Of a stretch of 64,000 nt of DNA, positions 10,519 through 23,255 are shown piece after piece (the first letter of the stretch is position 1; every line of letters begins with the position of its first letter). The translations under genes were made by a program, and so were the position numbers. Source of the stretch: Macrothele yani (Eukaryota; Arthropoda; Arachnida; Araneae; Macrothelidae); contig CM077022.1 of the NCBI GenBank assembly GCA_039090855.1, positions 74,920,971 to 74,984,970 of the forward strand, in the 5' to 3' direction. The notes under the pieces were generated by a model, which did no database searches, was not told where the DNA came from, and worked only from the letters and a program-made list of their open reading frames with translations.

Positions 10519-12930
10519 TTATACCTTCTTGCTACTTTTCTGGGCTTGAAAAAACATCTTCCAGTTTTTCTTTTGCGTTTCAGCAGAAAGGTACCTCTCA
10601 TTTTGCAACTGTGCAGAAACATCAGTTGTAAGTGATGCAGAATTTGTGCTAGTTTGATCAACATGTGTATAACTACTAATTTTAGTATGTAAAACATTGG
10701 TTGTAATAGTTTGATCTACAACTACTAATTTTAGTATTTAATCTTGACTTTTTAGTATGAGAACAATTTTTCAGAGCTCTAGCTTGACTGTTTTTTATCA
10801 AAATTTGGCCTGCACTTTTTGTCAACTTCTGCCTCTTAGCTTTCTTGAGCCACCTTTTCATCTCTATATCTTTTATAGGAAGTTTGGATATTTTTACAAA
10901 GTTCCATCTTTACAGGATCATGATGGACATTATTTCAATCGAAATAGTCTAGGGCTGAAATATTTTTGCCCTCAAATTAGATTTCACAGTCTGTATTGCA
11001 GAATAAGTTCTTATGTCCATTTGGCCAGACCTCGAGTCCATGATTATAGTTCATACTACTGAAAGTACTCTCCACAACTGGGCCATGGAAGCAACTAATG
11101 ATGGCTTTCACAAGTTTAGATAAGGAAGGATATTCTTTCATCTGAAACACAAAGGACCACCATTCATCTAAGCTCACAGTTCTTTTCTCTGATGTCACAA
11201 AAGGTGGTAAGTCAGCAATCTGATATTTTCAAATATCTAACATGTATGAATCCAATTCTTCATTTGTGAGAACATTAGTTATTATAGTAGGTAATGTCTC
11301 CAGTCTTTTTAAAGTGACTGTTTTACCTCTAGCAGAAGGGTTTAAAGCAGAAACATTAATTAAAAATGGATTGGCTAGTGGCAGCTTTTTTGCAGGTAGA
11401 TACCACAAGAAATGTATGCTTGTCTTAATTTCATGAAGAAGTCACCAGAAACTGATTTGTTACATTTTGATAAAGTACCTGATGCTGCAAATCCTATGAA
11501 TAACTGCTTATTCTCCAATACATTCTTCTCAATAATAAGATCTTCAGAGGTTATAGATTTTTCACTAATATCGCAACACAGATGTGTAGACTTGTAAAAG
11601 TAACAATGCTTTCTTTCTGAAATGAAATAATTTCTTTATGATGTGCAGCCTTTGGTTTTTTCCATCATTTGTAAATGACTGTATCTTCTTTAGTTCCTGT
11701 TAAATTAATTTAATTTTTGGTAAATGTGGGGAATTGTCCAAGTTTCTTTTACTGTAAATACCTAAAATAATGGCTTGATATGTTAGTGCATCATCAGCAC
11801 TTAAATATGAATAATAAAAACAGATAGAACATCCCACATTCTTAAGATTTCTACAGCTACATCATAGCATGAAAGCCACCTGTGGGTCAGATATCTTTCT
11901 GGAGCAGAAAACCTTATCATAAAGAAATCACAAACTTGACCAAGTTTCAATCTCAGCTGAGCTGACCATTTAAATTCAGTGTTTAAATCAGAAAAAAACC
12001 TTTCACATGGTATTCGAATACTTTACAAAAAAAATGTTGTTCCATTATGAATGTGATGGCAGGAATCTCCATTCTACATCAAGAAGATGTAGAGCTTTTT
12101 CTTGGTTAATACAAGTTCAGACTTTGAGCCTCTCATGACTGCCCATGAATCCATCATTACAGATATTAAATTTGTATATGGGATCTCTCTTTCTGTCATC
12201 AGAGAATGGAGTGCATCAAACCCACTTTGACTGTTTACAAAGTAAAGACTTACAGACGAAAGATGCTCTATCACAGCCCTCTGTTGCTCTTCACTGTAAT
12301 AGCTGACAAGTATTGAAAGAACTCTCATCAAATTGTTGCTTGTTGACTCATCTATATTAAGAGAGAAAAAAGTGGATTTCATATTTTCTAAAGTTTCTGA
12401 CAGTGAAGTGTCTGCCAAGCCATATCTCATTTTCATTGATTCTGAGGTCCGATCCATTGAGAGGAAGAAAGTGCTTTTGGGTCCCGTGCTAATTCTTTAG
12501 CCAAGTCAATAAGATGGGGAGCAACAGAAAATGGAAGGTTGCGCTCAGCCATGAACCCTAGCAATGTTGCCTGGCCAGTCAAAATGTGAGCTGACACTGG
12601 AACAGTTGGCTGGGTCTAGGAATTAATTGAAGTTGGCTGTTGATTTGAAAATAAAGTGCATTTCAAATCATAATTATCTCTTCTAATTTCCATAAATCTT
12701 AAGTGCTTGCCACTATTCAAGTGGCTCAATAGTGAATTCCATTCTCTTCCATCATAATATCTTTGGTCCTTGCATAAAATGCAGATGGCTTTATCTGGAA
12801 TGTCAATTTTCTGGATACAGTCAGTTAATAAGACAGTCACTTCACATTTTTTAAAAATTTAATTTAACTTTCTTTTCCAACCACTCCCATCAAAATTTAT
12901 TTTTGACATTCTTGTCGATTTCACGAACTT
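10519..12930 (-). pseudogene. hAT-superfamily transposase with BED-type zinc finger
   Basis: Minus-strand order: a VKNKF-x-WEW block, a BED-like zinc finger (CILCKDQ...LLSHLNSGKHL), FMAERNLPFSVAPHLIDLAK, SMDRTSESMKMRYGLA in a shifted frame, the catalytic-region block FFSLNIDESTSNN, then APERYLTHRWLSCYDVAVE. The dimerisation region follows (YPSLSKLVKAIISCFHG, VVESTFSSMN), then a C-terminal extension ending at TAA 10519-10521. hAT transposases act as dimers on CAGGG-type ends. The frame is broken by several shifts and stops, notably between 12457 and 12600, at 11700-11850 and after 10977. No terminal inverted repeats could be assigned. The IDESTSNN block also occurs in domesticated ZMYM/ZBED-like genes, but the damage argues for a dead transposon. 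Confidence 0.8.
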
Positions 12931-14549
12931 CAATCTCATTAGATTTATCAAGGATCAGCATTGCGAAAGAACGAAGATTTCTCGAAAGCATGTGGTGCCG
13001 TGCCCTCGGCGACAGAGAAATCAATGCACAGCAAACTTGTACTAATTGGTGAACCAACGTTGGATTCGCTGACTCCACACTGTGACTGACTAAAAAAGAA
13101 ATCTCCACTTCATTACAGAGAGAACATGCATGCCTCCGATAACACCAATGCAGTAACAATAGTAGTATCCGGATCCGAAACTATTTCTATGTGTGAGTCT
13201 TGTATCGAGCGCCGAATGGGAGACATATGACGACAGCACTGCGCATGTGCGATTGGCAGTCATGTGCTAGACTGCCAGAGTAAGATTTCTCCTCCCAGAA
13301 AGCACTGCACGAAGGCTGCAAAACACGATGAGAGCGAGTGGATTGCACGCCGACAGGCGATGACCCACCAGCGTCGGGGCGGCCTCGATCTGACTGAATG
13401 AAAACTAATCCGGAAAGTTGCTGCTGCCGAAGTGCCTTTCCTCCCGGAAAAAAAAAGTACAGCGATTACCGAAAACAAATTCATAAAAATTATATTCGCT
13501 GAATTCAGTGAATCAATAACATGAAATTCGCGGATTTCAGCTAATTCGCAGAAAAATCACATGTCTGATTGTGCATTAATTTTTTGATAAATGTATCTGC
13601 AACTCTGAAAATGAAAACTTAACTATTTTTAAGCAAATATGAAACAACCACAAATATAAAATGCATTTCAATTAATGAAGCAGGGTTATAATGAATTGTC
13701 ATTGCTTGAAACATGAGGTAAGAATTTATAGGAGATGCCCGAAGTGCCGTTTTTGAAACTGATGAAATGTGATAACCTTCTGTGCTCGATTACCCTCTAT
13801 GTCTCCCATTGTAAATTTTCAATTTTAGGAAGCTGATATTTCTTCTTCAACTCGTTTTCCAGCATATATTTTTATCCGTGTTTCAGAATGTATTTTGATG
13901 TATTTTAAGTTAAGCTTCCGTGTAAATTTATTTTAAAAAATTTTGGCAGCTTAATATTCATATATGTTTGGAATTTCCTAATTATTGTCCAGCATTTGTA
14001 ACATTCTTACCTCACAAAAAGTACTATCTTTTCATAAGTACTACTTCCACAACGGAACAACAAAACCCCGACAATTCTGGTTTTATGTTATTAACACGAA
14101 AGAAATAAGGGACAGCGTCTCTTCTAAATTCCTACCTCCATGGTTTCAAATTATTTATTCATGCAATAAAATGTTAGTAGTTGCCAAAAATAAAATCGCT
14201 GTATTAAAATAAAGCCTAAAGGCAAATATAAGATAGCCAAGTGCAAGACCCACACCACATGAGATCAGAAAGTTAGCATTTAAGTGCACAAAAAGTTCAA
14301 ATTAAACTTCATATAACATGCAGTGTGTGAGAAAGTGTTCAGAGTGCAAAATAAAAATAAAACATTTCCAACATAAAAGCTTTACTAATAAAAAAGCGTA
14401 ATTCCATTAAAAAAAAAACCGTACAAGCAAAAGCAAAGCTGCACAACATAAGTAGCTACACAAACAAAATGTTAACAGTGAAAAAATTAAAACCCATTCC
14501 ATTAATAGTTAGCATAAGGACTGCACAGGAGAACATGCAGCATTTATTA
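12931..14549. other. Intergenic; CpG-richer patch at ~13000-13480
   Basis: The first 500 bp are noticeably richer in CpG than the surroundings and lie upstream of the hAT transposase relic, so they may be its 5' region or promoter (inference). From 13500 onwards the sequence is AT-rich with no recognised gene or repeat. Confidence 0.4.
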
Positions 14550-14551
14550 TA

Positions 14552-15863
14552 CGAGGTCCCATCAAAAAGTTCTGAGACTGGGACAATATACAACAAAGTA
14601 CTTGCGTTACTCAAGTCTGGCTATGATCTCCTTCAAAGTAGTCTTCTTGGGCAGCAATACACAGCTGCCAGAGTTTTTGCCACTGTTGGAACGCCCCTGG
14701 AAGTCCTATTCGCGAATCATGTCAAGCACCATCTGCGATTCAGGCTGGATCTCATCCACGGTTTCAAAATGGCGACCCTTGAGCTTCAGCTTCATCTTTG
14801 GAACAAAGAAGTCGCAGGGGGCCAATTTTGGCAAGTAAGGCGGGTGAGGAAGGGTAGTCATGCTGTTTGCGGCTACAAACTTGCTATGTTGCCAATGCTC
14901 TGTGAGCTGCTGCTGCATTGTCGTGATGGAGCAGGAAATTGCCCCTGAGCCACATTTTCGGTTGTTTAAGGCGAATGTTTTCCCTAAAGATGCCGCAGAA
15001 CATTGCAGTAAAAAAGAGCGGTGACAATCTGGCCCTGGGAGACTGAATTCATGGTGCACAACCCCACGAATGCCGAAGAACACGATGAGCCTGCTTTTGG
15101 TTGTGCTCCGGACCTGTCGGGTCTTCTTCAGTCGTGGAGATGCAGGACTCTTCCCGTTGCAACTGTTGTTTGGTCTCCGGGTCATAACCGTAGACCCAAG
15201 TCTTGTCCCCAGTGACGACCTGTGACAGGAACGTTGGTTCATTCACCACCTGCTGACGAAGATCTTGACAGAGTTCGACACGGAGCGCCTTCTGTTCGGG
15301 GTTCAAAATCTTTGGCACAAACCTCGCAGAAATGAGGTGCATGTTCAAAACCGAAGTCAGAATTTCTTGCACTGTTCCGTACGACACATTCACAATGGTA
15401 GCAATGTCTTGAATGGTTCTCTAACGATCCTCATGCACCAGTTCCCTAATTTTGTCCATATTTCCAGGGGTTTTGCTCGTGGACGGTCACCCTGACCTCT
15501 CGTTGTCTTCCAGTGCCATTCTACAGCTCTTGAAGCGAGAGTGACAGTCAAAATACCTTGCACGACTTATTGCCATAAACCTGCCGCAGCATTTCATGCA
15601 TCTCTGTTCCCGATTTGCCAAGTGTGACGCAGAACCTGATGTTTGCTCGCTGCTCTGGTTTGCAGTCCATACCGAAATCGCAGCTGTGTTCTGCACGTGG
15701 TCACCAAATATTGTGTAGCACAGCCCCCGATGTTCACAGAATGACGCCCCTCGGCACAATGACTCACGAAGATCACTGCCCTCAACTGCGGTTCATGCAT
15801 CGGCGTCATGCCATCTGTTGGCACGCTACGTACCTAGTCTCGGGACTTTTTGATCTCACTACG
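14552..15863 (-). mobile_element. Mariner element, full length
   Basis: Ends read cgaggtcccatcaaaaagtt on the left and, on the opposite strand, cgtagtgagatcaaaaagtc on the right. TA lies immediately outside both (14550-14551 and 15864-15865). Length 1,312 bp is the normal mariner size. The transposase lies on the minus strand between the ends. The pattern is complete and unambiguous, although the copy is decayed. Confidence 0.92.
14700..15760 (-). pseudogene. Mariner transposase (inactive, DD34D type)
   Basis: Readable blocks in order: EQRANIRFCVTLGKSGTEMH, SRARYFDCHSRFKS, EDNERSGRPSTSKT, VHEDR followed by a stop, IVNVSYGTVQEILTS, then the catalytic domain: TGDKTWVYGYDPETKQQ (first Asp kept, next Glu now Lys), GVVHHEFSLPG, FLLHHDNAAAAH (second Asp kept, in a shifted frame) and HPPYLPKLAPCDFF. 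The consensus at the last block is YSPDLAPCDFF; here the third catalytic Asp is Lys and the Ser is Leu. At least three frameshifts separate these blocks. It is therefore inactive. Confidence 0.9.
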
Positions 15864-16029
15864 TAAATGTACGTAGCTCTACTGAATAGCGTTTTAATTT
15901 CATTGCTTGAATGTGAACAGCTAAATTTAAAAGAACACTCATTTGCATAAAGAAGTAATCGCAAAATAATATTCCCATCGTTTCTGCAAATCAACAAAAA
16001 TGTCAAATCTGGATGTTATATATTGTATA

Positions 16030-16173
16030 TATTGTCAACAACCATTATTAATACACTACTGGATTAATAATCTGTCTTGTGACTGGGTGAAAATCACTCC
16101 AGTAATTTTTTATTTTCATCCATCCATCTCTCAGGCGGTCTCTGGGTCTTTTTCTGTCCCTTGGGGGAAACAA

Positions 16174-16175
<2 letters not shown>
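16030..16175 (-). mobile_element. RTE-like LINE 3' end, short diverged fragment
   Basis: The plus strand shares caaccattat-aat-cact-ctgga, gtctgtcttgtg, tcatcca-ccatct, and tctgggtctttt-ctgtccctt in the same order as the LINE 3' ends at 21143 and 57738. It is a 5'-truncated, strongly diverged copy. It abuts a (GA)n tract. Confidence 0.6.

Positions 16176-16178
<3 letters not shown>

Positions 16179-16262
<84 letters not shown>
16179..16262. repeat. (GA)n microsatellite
   Basis: About 42 uninterrupted GA dinucleotides, followed by an imperfect purine tract. Confidence 0.98.
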
Positions 16263-16266
<4 letters not shown>

Positions 16267-16419
16267 TAGAAAGAGAAAGAGGGGGGTGTAACAGTAAAAC
16301 TTCTCAACAGCTAACAGCCTGGCATCTCAACATTTGTCTGCAATTCAGGTGGTCGACTTCAGTCACAACCTAGGTTCACGATGATAAAAAAAAAAGAAAA
16401 AAAAAAAAAGCCTTAATAT

Positions 16420-18270
16420 GTGCATACAATATATATAAGTAAAATTATGTCTTTTGATTAAATGTTTCTTTGTTTTTTGCTATTGTTTAACAGTGGGAAA
16501 CAATACATACACAGACAGTACACTATTTTCACTTTAAAACATTGCACATACGATGCAAGTATTTTACACCATGCTAGATACAAACATAACATTAAATCTG
16601 TTACACCCTAAATTTTAAAATATACGTACTGATCATTATTTAATTAAATCAGTCGGCAATTTCTAGCTGCAAAAAAAATTCGATCAAAGAGTTTTTTTTT
16701 CCTTTTGCAATTTGCAACCTGTTTCTCAATATGTATTTTCAAATCCTTTGTACTTTCCTTTGTTTACAAAAAAATAAATTCTGTACTCTTCACTCTACTC
16801 CACAGCGCCTTTAAAGTCCTCGATGTCACACCTCTTCTACAACTCAGATTATTCCTAAATGAAATCATTCACTTGTTTGCATTTTGACTACTTCAAAAAA
16901 GTGTTCAGCATGAAACCACACACTCACATTTTGCTTTATAGCAACATTTTAAATATTTTTTTTTTCTTTCAAGATTAATTGTTTTCCTTTCAGGGGTGTT
17001 AGTGCCCCTACCATGTTTTGGAGCAATTCTTGGAGCAGGGAAATATGCAATTTGGAGCAGAAAAGTTTGGTTTTGGAGCAGCTAATGATAGTATTTTTAA
17101 TTGGTTTAAGTCCATACTGTGCTTTAAGTTATGTTTATATAATGAATTACCATTATTTTATGAACTATGAAAAAATGTTATATTTCAGGTTTGTTGACAT
17201 TTTACTGCTTCTCTTACGACTGTTAATTAGCATTTCTGTCGTTCCTACAGTGAGATAAATAGGAAAACAATTATACTACCCACGATTTATTGAAAACTAC
17301 ATGACCTGCAATATTTTAAGCGTAACACATAAATATCAGGGATTTTCTTCTGAATGCATTTGTTTCGCTGTAACACAAATAGGATGCTGCCGCGTCCAAG
17401 AACTGTTGCTATTGATACTGAAAGCTTGTGAATATACACTTAGGAAGAACAAAAATTATGTAATTACTGTTTGTTTGGTTTTGAGCAGCATATTTTTCGA
17501 GATTCATGGAATTCAGATTAAAATACATTATTTCTGAAACCAACCAACTGGCAAGCCACGCATACGTGGTTTGCGTGTTCATTACAAACTCCTAAGGCTT
17601 TCTGAAGGAAAGCATACCTTAGATATAAAAGGAAAACTAATGTAACATTTAATAATCAAATTGGAACCAAAACTATAAGATAACAGTGAAAACTATATGC
17701 ATCATCTTTAAGCAGTTGCACCATGATACTCTTCATACAATGTACTTATCAAGTAATTATCAATGTCAAACTTTCGTTATTGCTGTGAACAATTACAACT
17801 GGAACCAAAACTATACGATGAGAGTGAGATTTAGTAAAGTTAGTTAGATAAAAGCTGCTTCTATCGCTTAACGCTTGCACAGTGACATTTTGGCATGAGA
17901 TCCCCCCCCTCTCTTCTTCAGTAGTAGAATCAGTGTTTGACTTTTTTGTTGTTGCTGTCTGAAAGAGCCACTGCTCTTGCATACATGGGATCCTGCATGT
18001 ATGGACATTAAGCAGACGATTACGAATTAGTAAGTGGTTCAACGCACCTTCCATCTGGAAAAAGAAAAGTGTGAGGGTGAAGACGTTCCCCAAGGTAGAT
18101 CAAAATGAGAAAAAGAAAACCTCCTGAAAATTCTGATCCCTGAACATATGGGGCAAAATTCAGACTTTAAGTAAGAACCAAAAGATCAGTATTCCCGATA
18201 ACTGATTACAAGTTATGCGATTTAAACAATCCTTTCATTTATCCATAGCGCTCGTGAGTGATTTTAATTA
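16420..18270. other. AT-rich, no gene recognised
   Basis: No coding similarity recognised. At 17012-17085 the phrase ttggagca occurs four times in about 75 bp. The remainder is AT-rich with short ORFs only. Confidence 0.4.
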
Positions 18271-18279
18271 ACTTACACG

Positions 18280-19660
18280 AGACTGACGAAGAAAAAAACA
18301 AAGCTGTACTTTTGAATTTGGTGAAAAATCAGACTGCATGGTGAGAAAGTGTGAATATTACAAAGCATGAACAAAACTGAATAGTTTACTGTCATTTATT
18401 TATGAAAATATTTAACTAGATCACACCACTGTGTTCACAATTATAAAATTAGTGAATTCCAAACAAAATAGGGTGGTTTTGAAAGAGAGCTTCAAACAGT
18501 TTTTTTTTTCCTGGTTTTGTTCTTGTACTTGCTAGAACATTAGCTCTGGTTTCATCTTGCGAGCAAACCCTACATTCTTCTCAACAAGTTCCACGGCCAT
18601 ATTTGTCTTTTGTTGACTCTGCCACTGCACAGCATTCACTGTTCATTTTTTTTTTTTTCTGCTGATAGTTTTCCCTTATCATTTTTCTTTACTTTTAGTT
18701 CTTTTTTTTTTTTTAATTCCCTCAGATGACAATTTTATCCATCATGCTTAAAGAACTTTCAGCCAAAGAACCATGAATTCTGATATCAGAGCTTTAACTA
18801 TTTTAGATAAATGGTGTAATTTTCAGAGAATGAATACTTTTTTTTTTACACCATGCATCAATTCTTACAAATTTCCAAACTTCGTCACTTCTGTTTTTGG
18901 AAATTTCCCCCACCCTTATCAAGCTAAAATGCACCCACATTTATGAGGGTAATGACATTTAACAACTACATAGGAGTGGAAACATCCCGGGGAAAGGGGG
19001 GGCGATACAATTACGGAAGAAATCTTCGCTCCGTCTGAAATTTATCCAACATTTTCAAGCTGAAATACAAATATTTATGGAATAAAATTATATCTAACAA
19101 TACTGGGTAGAGGAAACATTGGGAGAAAAAAAATTACGATTACCAGAGAAATCTTGCCTCCGTCTACTTTCCGTTTTCGAAGGATGAAATTCCGTCCTCC
19201 GACGGAGAAAACGACCCCCCACCACCAATCCTCCCAAAATTTCAGTTCAGTTATGCATCGATTTCGTTCATGGTCCAAATGATAACAAAAAAGGACGGAA
19301 TTCCTCGAATCAGCGTGAGAATCTTGTCGCCGAAGACTACGGGGAAATATTCAGGCGGCCTAACTTCCGTTTTCGGAAATTGTTGCCTACAATTTCAAGC
19401 TGAAATTATGCAATGAAATTATATTTTAAAATACTGAACAAAAGCAACATCGTGCGAGAAAAAAAAAATATGGTTACGGGGAAAATCTGCACTTCGTTTA
19501 ACTTCCGTTTTCGAACATTCCAACTAATAACCCGAAAATTTCTTCACTTTTGCATCGATCTTGAAAATGACAAAAAAAAAAAAAAAAAAAAAAGGAGGAA
19601 GGGGACTCTGTGAATCAGCGGAAGAATCTCGCGTACGAATTAACCGCTGAATCGATTTCG
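18280..19660 (+). repeat. Interspersed repeat family R1, copy 1, with internal tandem units
   Basis: This tract matches 52535-53420 in the same orientation. Shared blocks in order are gagactgacgaag, gtgtgaatat, tttcaagctgaaat, aacttccgttttcg, gcatcgatcttga-aa, and ggaattcctcgaatc. Within the copy, the passage from the 'tttcaagctgaaat' block to 'ttccgttttcg' recurs (about 19058 and 19397), so the family carries internal tandem units of roughly 300 bp. No ORF of note; (A)n, (T)n and poly-G runs interrupt it. Ends are not sharply defined and its class is unknown. Confidence 0.65.
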
Positions 19661-20360
19661 AATGTCGTAAAATAACGCTAAAATATCGATGCCCAGTAAA
19701 TTTTAACTTTTGGCGTAAAATTAGAGCAGATTTCGTTGAAATGGCGATTTTTTTAGCAGAATGGCACAAGAACAACGTTTTGGCGCGGTCTGGCAGCCCT
19801 GTGACCTTTTGTCACTACTTTGAAAACACCCTAGTTATCCAATAAAACAGTTCATACATTTGCTATAAGCTATGCAAGCACAAAATCACAGTGTGACTGA
19901 AAGAAAAGTGACAGCGGATTGATTCACATTCAGAAAGGAGTGGTCAGCTACATTCACCCTTCATGTTCAAATCTCATGCTAGTTCTCCAAAGAAGAGGGA
20001 AATATTGGATCTCAGAATGAACTATCTGGACCATACGTGGAGCAACTTGCTGGCATTGTTAACATGCCCAGAAAAAAGGAGGACAAAAGTCACCTGCTTC
20101 TATCCAAATATAAGAAAAATTTGTTGCAATCCCCCCCCCTCCCAAATGATCATATGTTTAACTGTTTTGTGACTTATAATGAATGCATTTGAAAAGTAAT
20201 ATTGTTTTCAGACAGAAACATGAGAAGTAATTCAAAAGAAATTATTATTGCACTAATTTTTGTATAAGAGTAGTAAATTTCTGAGAGCAAATGCAATTCG
20301 GTAAAAATGGATAATGCCAGTTTTTAGAATATGTGGCTGTTAACTACAAATGTCCATTAT
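19661..20360. other. Unannotated
   Basis: No gene or repeat recognised apart from poly-C and A-rich runs. Confidence 0.35.
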
Positions 20361-20362
20361 AC

Positions 20363-21082
20363 ACAGTCAAGTCACATTATTGTGACCACCTCCTACTTTT
20401 GACGTCAACAATGCATAGCCAATGAAAGAAGGGACGTGTCGTGAGCTGGTTTGGAGGGTATATAAGATGTGCTGTAGGCATTCCGAAAACATATCACTTG
20501 TTGCTGTCATGGATAAAAAGCAGCAACTTATCAGATTTGCAAAAAGGGATGATTATCTGCTTTCGGGCCAAGGGTGGCAGTATTTCTGAAACAGCAAAGT
20601 TTGTGAACTGTTTGAGTGCTGCTGTGGCACTGTATCATGATTGGAGAAACAGCACCATTGCTAATAAGTGATGTGGAAACTGTGGAGCACCACGTGCCAT
20701 TGATGTGAGAGGTGATCAGCTGCAAAGGTACATGAGGGCCGATCGACATGCTATAGTGGAGCAACTCACTGGCCGAATGAACCAGAGGGCTACCGGAAAC
20801 GTGTCTAAGACTTCAAGGTACTTCCTTGGCACCCTAATTCCCCAGACTTAAACCCCATTGAGCATCTGTGTGATCTCCTCGATCGTGTTGTTCGCTCTAT
20901 GGATCCTCCACCACGCACCCTCCAGCAGCTGTCAGATGCAATGCAGTCAGCATGGCTCAGCATACCTGTGAACATCTTTCAGAATCTTATTGAGTCACTC
21001 CCAGCCGGTCTAGCTGCTGTCCACGCTGCACACAGCAGTTACTCTGGATATTAGCTGGTGGCTACAATGTTACTCAACCGTG
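20363..21082 (+). mobile_element. Internally deleted Tc1-like element (720 bp)
   Basis: The element begins cacagtcaagtcacattatt and ends in a complementary sequence (cacggttgagtaacattg on the minus strand), with TA at 20361-20362 and 21083-21084. The N-terminal HTH region is present (LQKGMIICFRAKGGSISETA). Sequence then jumps at about 20815 to the C-terminal part, SPDLNPIEHLCDLLDRVVRS. The whole central catalytic domain with two Asp residues is deleted, making this a non-autonomous derivative. The same family supplies the split element at 37654-42028. Confidence 0.88.
20510..21055 (+). pseudogene. Tc1-like transposase, internally deleted
   Basis: The N-terminal part retains a paired-type helix-turn-helix followed by HDWRNSTIANK and a stop, then GRMNQRATGNVS. 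The C-terminal part opens with NSPDLNPIEHLCDLL (third acidic residue Glu present) and continues to LIESLPAGLAAVHAAH before a stop. About half of the usual ~340-residue protein is missing, including the FSDE and QDN motifs. It cannot act as a transposase, though the ends might still be recognised by a related enzyme (inference). Confidence 0.85.
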
Positions 21083-21142
21083 TATATATATGTGTCAGCT
21101 TACTTACTCTTCATGTTACACACACACACACACACATATATA

Positions 21143-21880
21143 TATCATCATCATCATCGTCAACCATTATCAATCCACTGCTGGACGAAGGTCTCCCCAA
21201 GTTTCCTCCACAACGGTCTGTCTTGTGCCAGTCTCCTCCATGTCACTCCCGCATACTTTCGAATTTCATCCACCCATCTTCCATGTGGTCTTCTTCTGGG
21301 TCTTTTCCTGTCCCTTGGAATCCAATCTAAAATTTCGGCTGTCCATCGATGGTCTGTTCTTCTGGCAGTATGTCCAGCCCATTGCCATTTCAGGGATTTA
21401 ACTCTGATCATGACGTCTTCCACTCTTGTCATTTTTCGGATCCACGTGTTCCTCTTCTTATCTCTCCTGGTTACACCAAGCATGCACCTCTCCATGCTTC
21501 TTTGAGTTGTCTGCAGCCTTTGTATGTCTCTTTTAGCTAAGGTCCACGTCTCTGCACCATATGTAAGCACTGGAAGGATGCATTGATCAAACACTTTTCT
21601 TTTAAGACATAATGGCATATTGCTCTTGAAAATTATGCTGTTTCTTCCAAAAGCTCTCCAGGCAAGTTTTGTACGCCGATTAATTTCTTCACCAATGTGA
21701 CCCTCACTTGATATCTGCTGTCCAAGATAAACGTACGTGTCCGTTATCTCCAGCTTTTCTCCCTCAATCGATAAATCTTCATTTCTTGTAAAAGCGTTGA
21801 ACATCACTTTTGTCTTCTGAAAGTTCATTTTTAATCCCACTTCAGTATTTCCCAGGTAAATATTCACCAAGGTCAACAAG
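21143..21880 (-). mobile_element. RTE-like LINE, 5'-truncated 3' end with (ATG)n tail
   Basis: The minus-strand ORF runs 239 codons without a stop: GLKMNFQKTKVMFNAF, LGQQISSEGHIGEEINRRTK, YGAETWTLAKRDIQRLQ, then KWQWAGHTARRTDHRW and a terminal YVQQW-like block (FVQQWIDNG). This is the thumb and C-terminal region after the RT catalytic motifs. The 3' UTR is nearly absent and is followed by GATGATGAT repeats, typical of RTE-type tails. The RT palm is missing, so the copy is 5'-truncated. Related copies lie at 16030, 57738 and 62708. Confidence 0.88.
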
Positions 21881-22267
21881 TGAAAGTTAATGAATGAATA
21901 AGATATTCCTGCAATTTTCCAGTAAATTTATGTTAATTCATTTAGGTTATTGCTTTTTGGTAAACAACATTTTTGGTTTTCCCATTGGGAGCAAAAATGT
22001 CGAGGTTTTTTTTTAGGATTGCTAACCCTTGAGCAGGCAACATAGAGTTGGTGTGAAAAGCAGGGTTCCTTTTAATTAATGCCAGCCACTGCCAATGACT
22101 GGCTGCAAATGTGAAGAAAAAAAAATTGACTTAGAAAAGAAAGGGAGAGGAATGGAAATACTTATCTTCGAGGAGACATCTATAGAACTGCCGTACACCT
22201 GGTGTGCGCTTCTGAGAATCATGTGACACTGAAATGCAATGTACCTAAAAAATCCATGAATGACGAA
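21881..22267. other. Unannotated spacer
   Basis: AT-rich sequence between the LINE and the Penelope-like element, with no recognised feature. Confidence 0.4.
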
Positions 22268-22583
22268 GATGTCAGTGTACGATGTTGAAAAACTACGATG
22301 TATGCATATTCACGGTATAAAAGCTTTAATATAATAAAAGACTATATACACTTAAAATACATCATGGAATCATTCGAGATGGCAGCTGTCCCATCATCAG
22401 ATAAAATACACTAAGAACAGATGCATGAAGGAAAGAGTATTATATACAGTCAAGTGGTGATCCATGAGGTAAGCAATTGCTACAGCGCAGACACAAGATG
22501 ATACAGCAGAGTTCATAAAAAGGCTAGATGGTCTACTTACCGGAGGAAGGGGGTGGGGGCGGGGGGTGTTGTAACGTTGCAAG

Positions 22584-23075
22584 GTGAAATTTATTGGATC
22601 AATGAACCATCTCCCTTCAATAACCCACATTCGCAAGAATGCCTGTAAAAGACAAAACTTGGACTTTGGGGAAACAACTACCAATCTGTATTCAATAATT
22701 AAGAAAGACTGCGACCCAGTTGATAAGATGCATAGGAGTAACATATACTGCATCCCCCTTCAGAGTAATGATCCATTTGTTCAGGATCAAATGTACATTG
22801 GCTCCACACTTAGGACGGTGGGAATATGTGTGGCTGAACATAAATATGTCAGATGCCGGTCCTCGGCAACTTGCTCTGTCACATCTTACAGCTAGTGGTT
22901 CCCACTAGCCTATGTGGGATGATATCAGAGTTTTGGGAAGCCTGGAAACCAAGCAAGCTACACTTTTTGCTGAGAGCCTATTTATTTATAAATTTGGTAA
23001 CACATGCTGTAACGAGGAGTTCCCCTGTGTTATTCCATTGCCATGGAAGCCAATGGTTCGGGGTGTCAGGCCTAT
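22584..23075 (+). pseudogene. GIY-YIG endonuclease domain of Penelope-like element
   Basis: Motif 1 reads NIYCIPLQSND followed by QMYIGSTLRTVG, the GIY-YIG pair of β-strands, and then AEHKYVRC, where Arg/Glu-His spacing matches PLE nucleases. After a frameshift, RQLALSHLTASGSH matches the usual 'SALAEHSL..GH' block. A second shift gives WDDIRVLGSLETKQATLFAE and LFIYKF, the 'REA-x-EI-x-K' helix with its Glu. The domain normally nicks target DNA for priming reverse transcription. Two frameshifts and a stop make it non-functional. Confidence 0.75.
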
Positions 23076-23255
23076 TGATCTGCAGCTAACAACACCCCCT
23101 CCACCCCTCCCTTCGGTAAGTAGACCATTTAGCCTTTTTATGAACTCTGCTCTATCATCTCGAGTCTGTGCTGTAGCAAATACTTACCTCATGGATCACC
23201 ACTTGACTGTATATAATACTCTCTTTCTCATGCATCTGTTTTTAGTGTATTTTAC

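Noticed and set aside
16000..16373. ORFs of 70-89 codons made of Arg-Glu repeats
   Set aside because: Translation of the (GA)n microsatellite.
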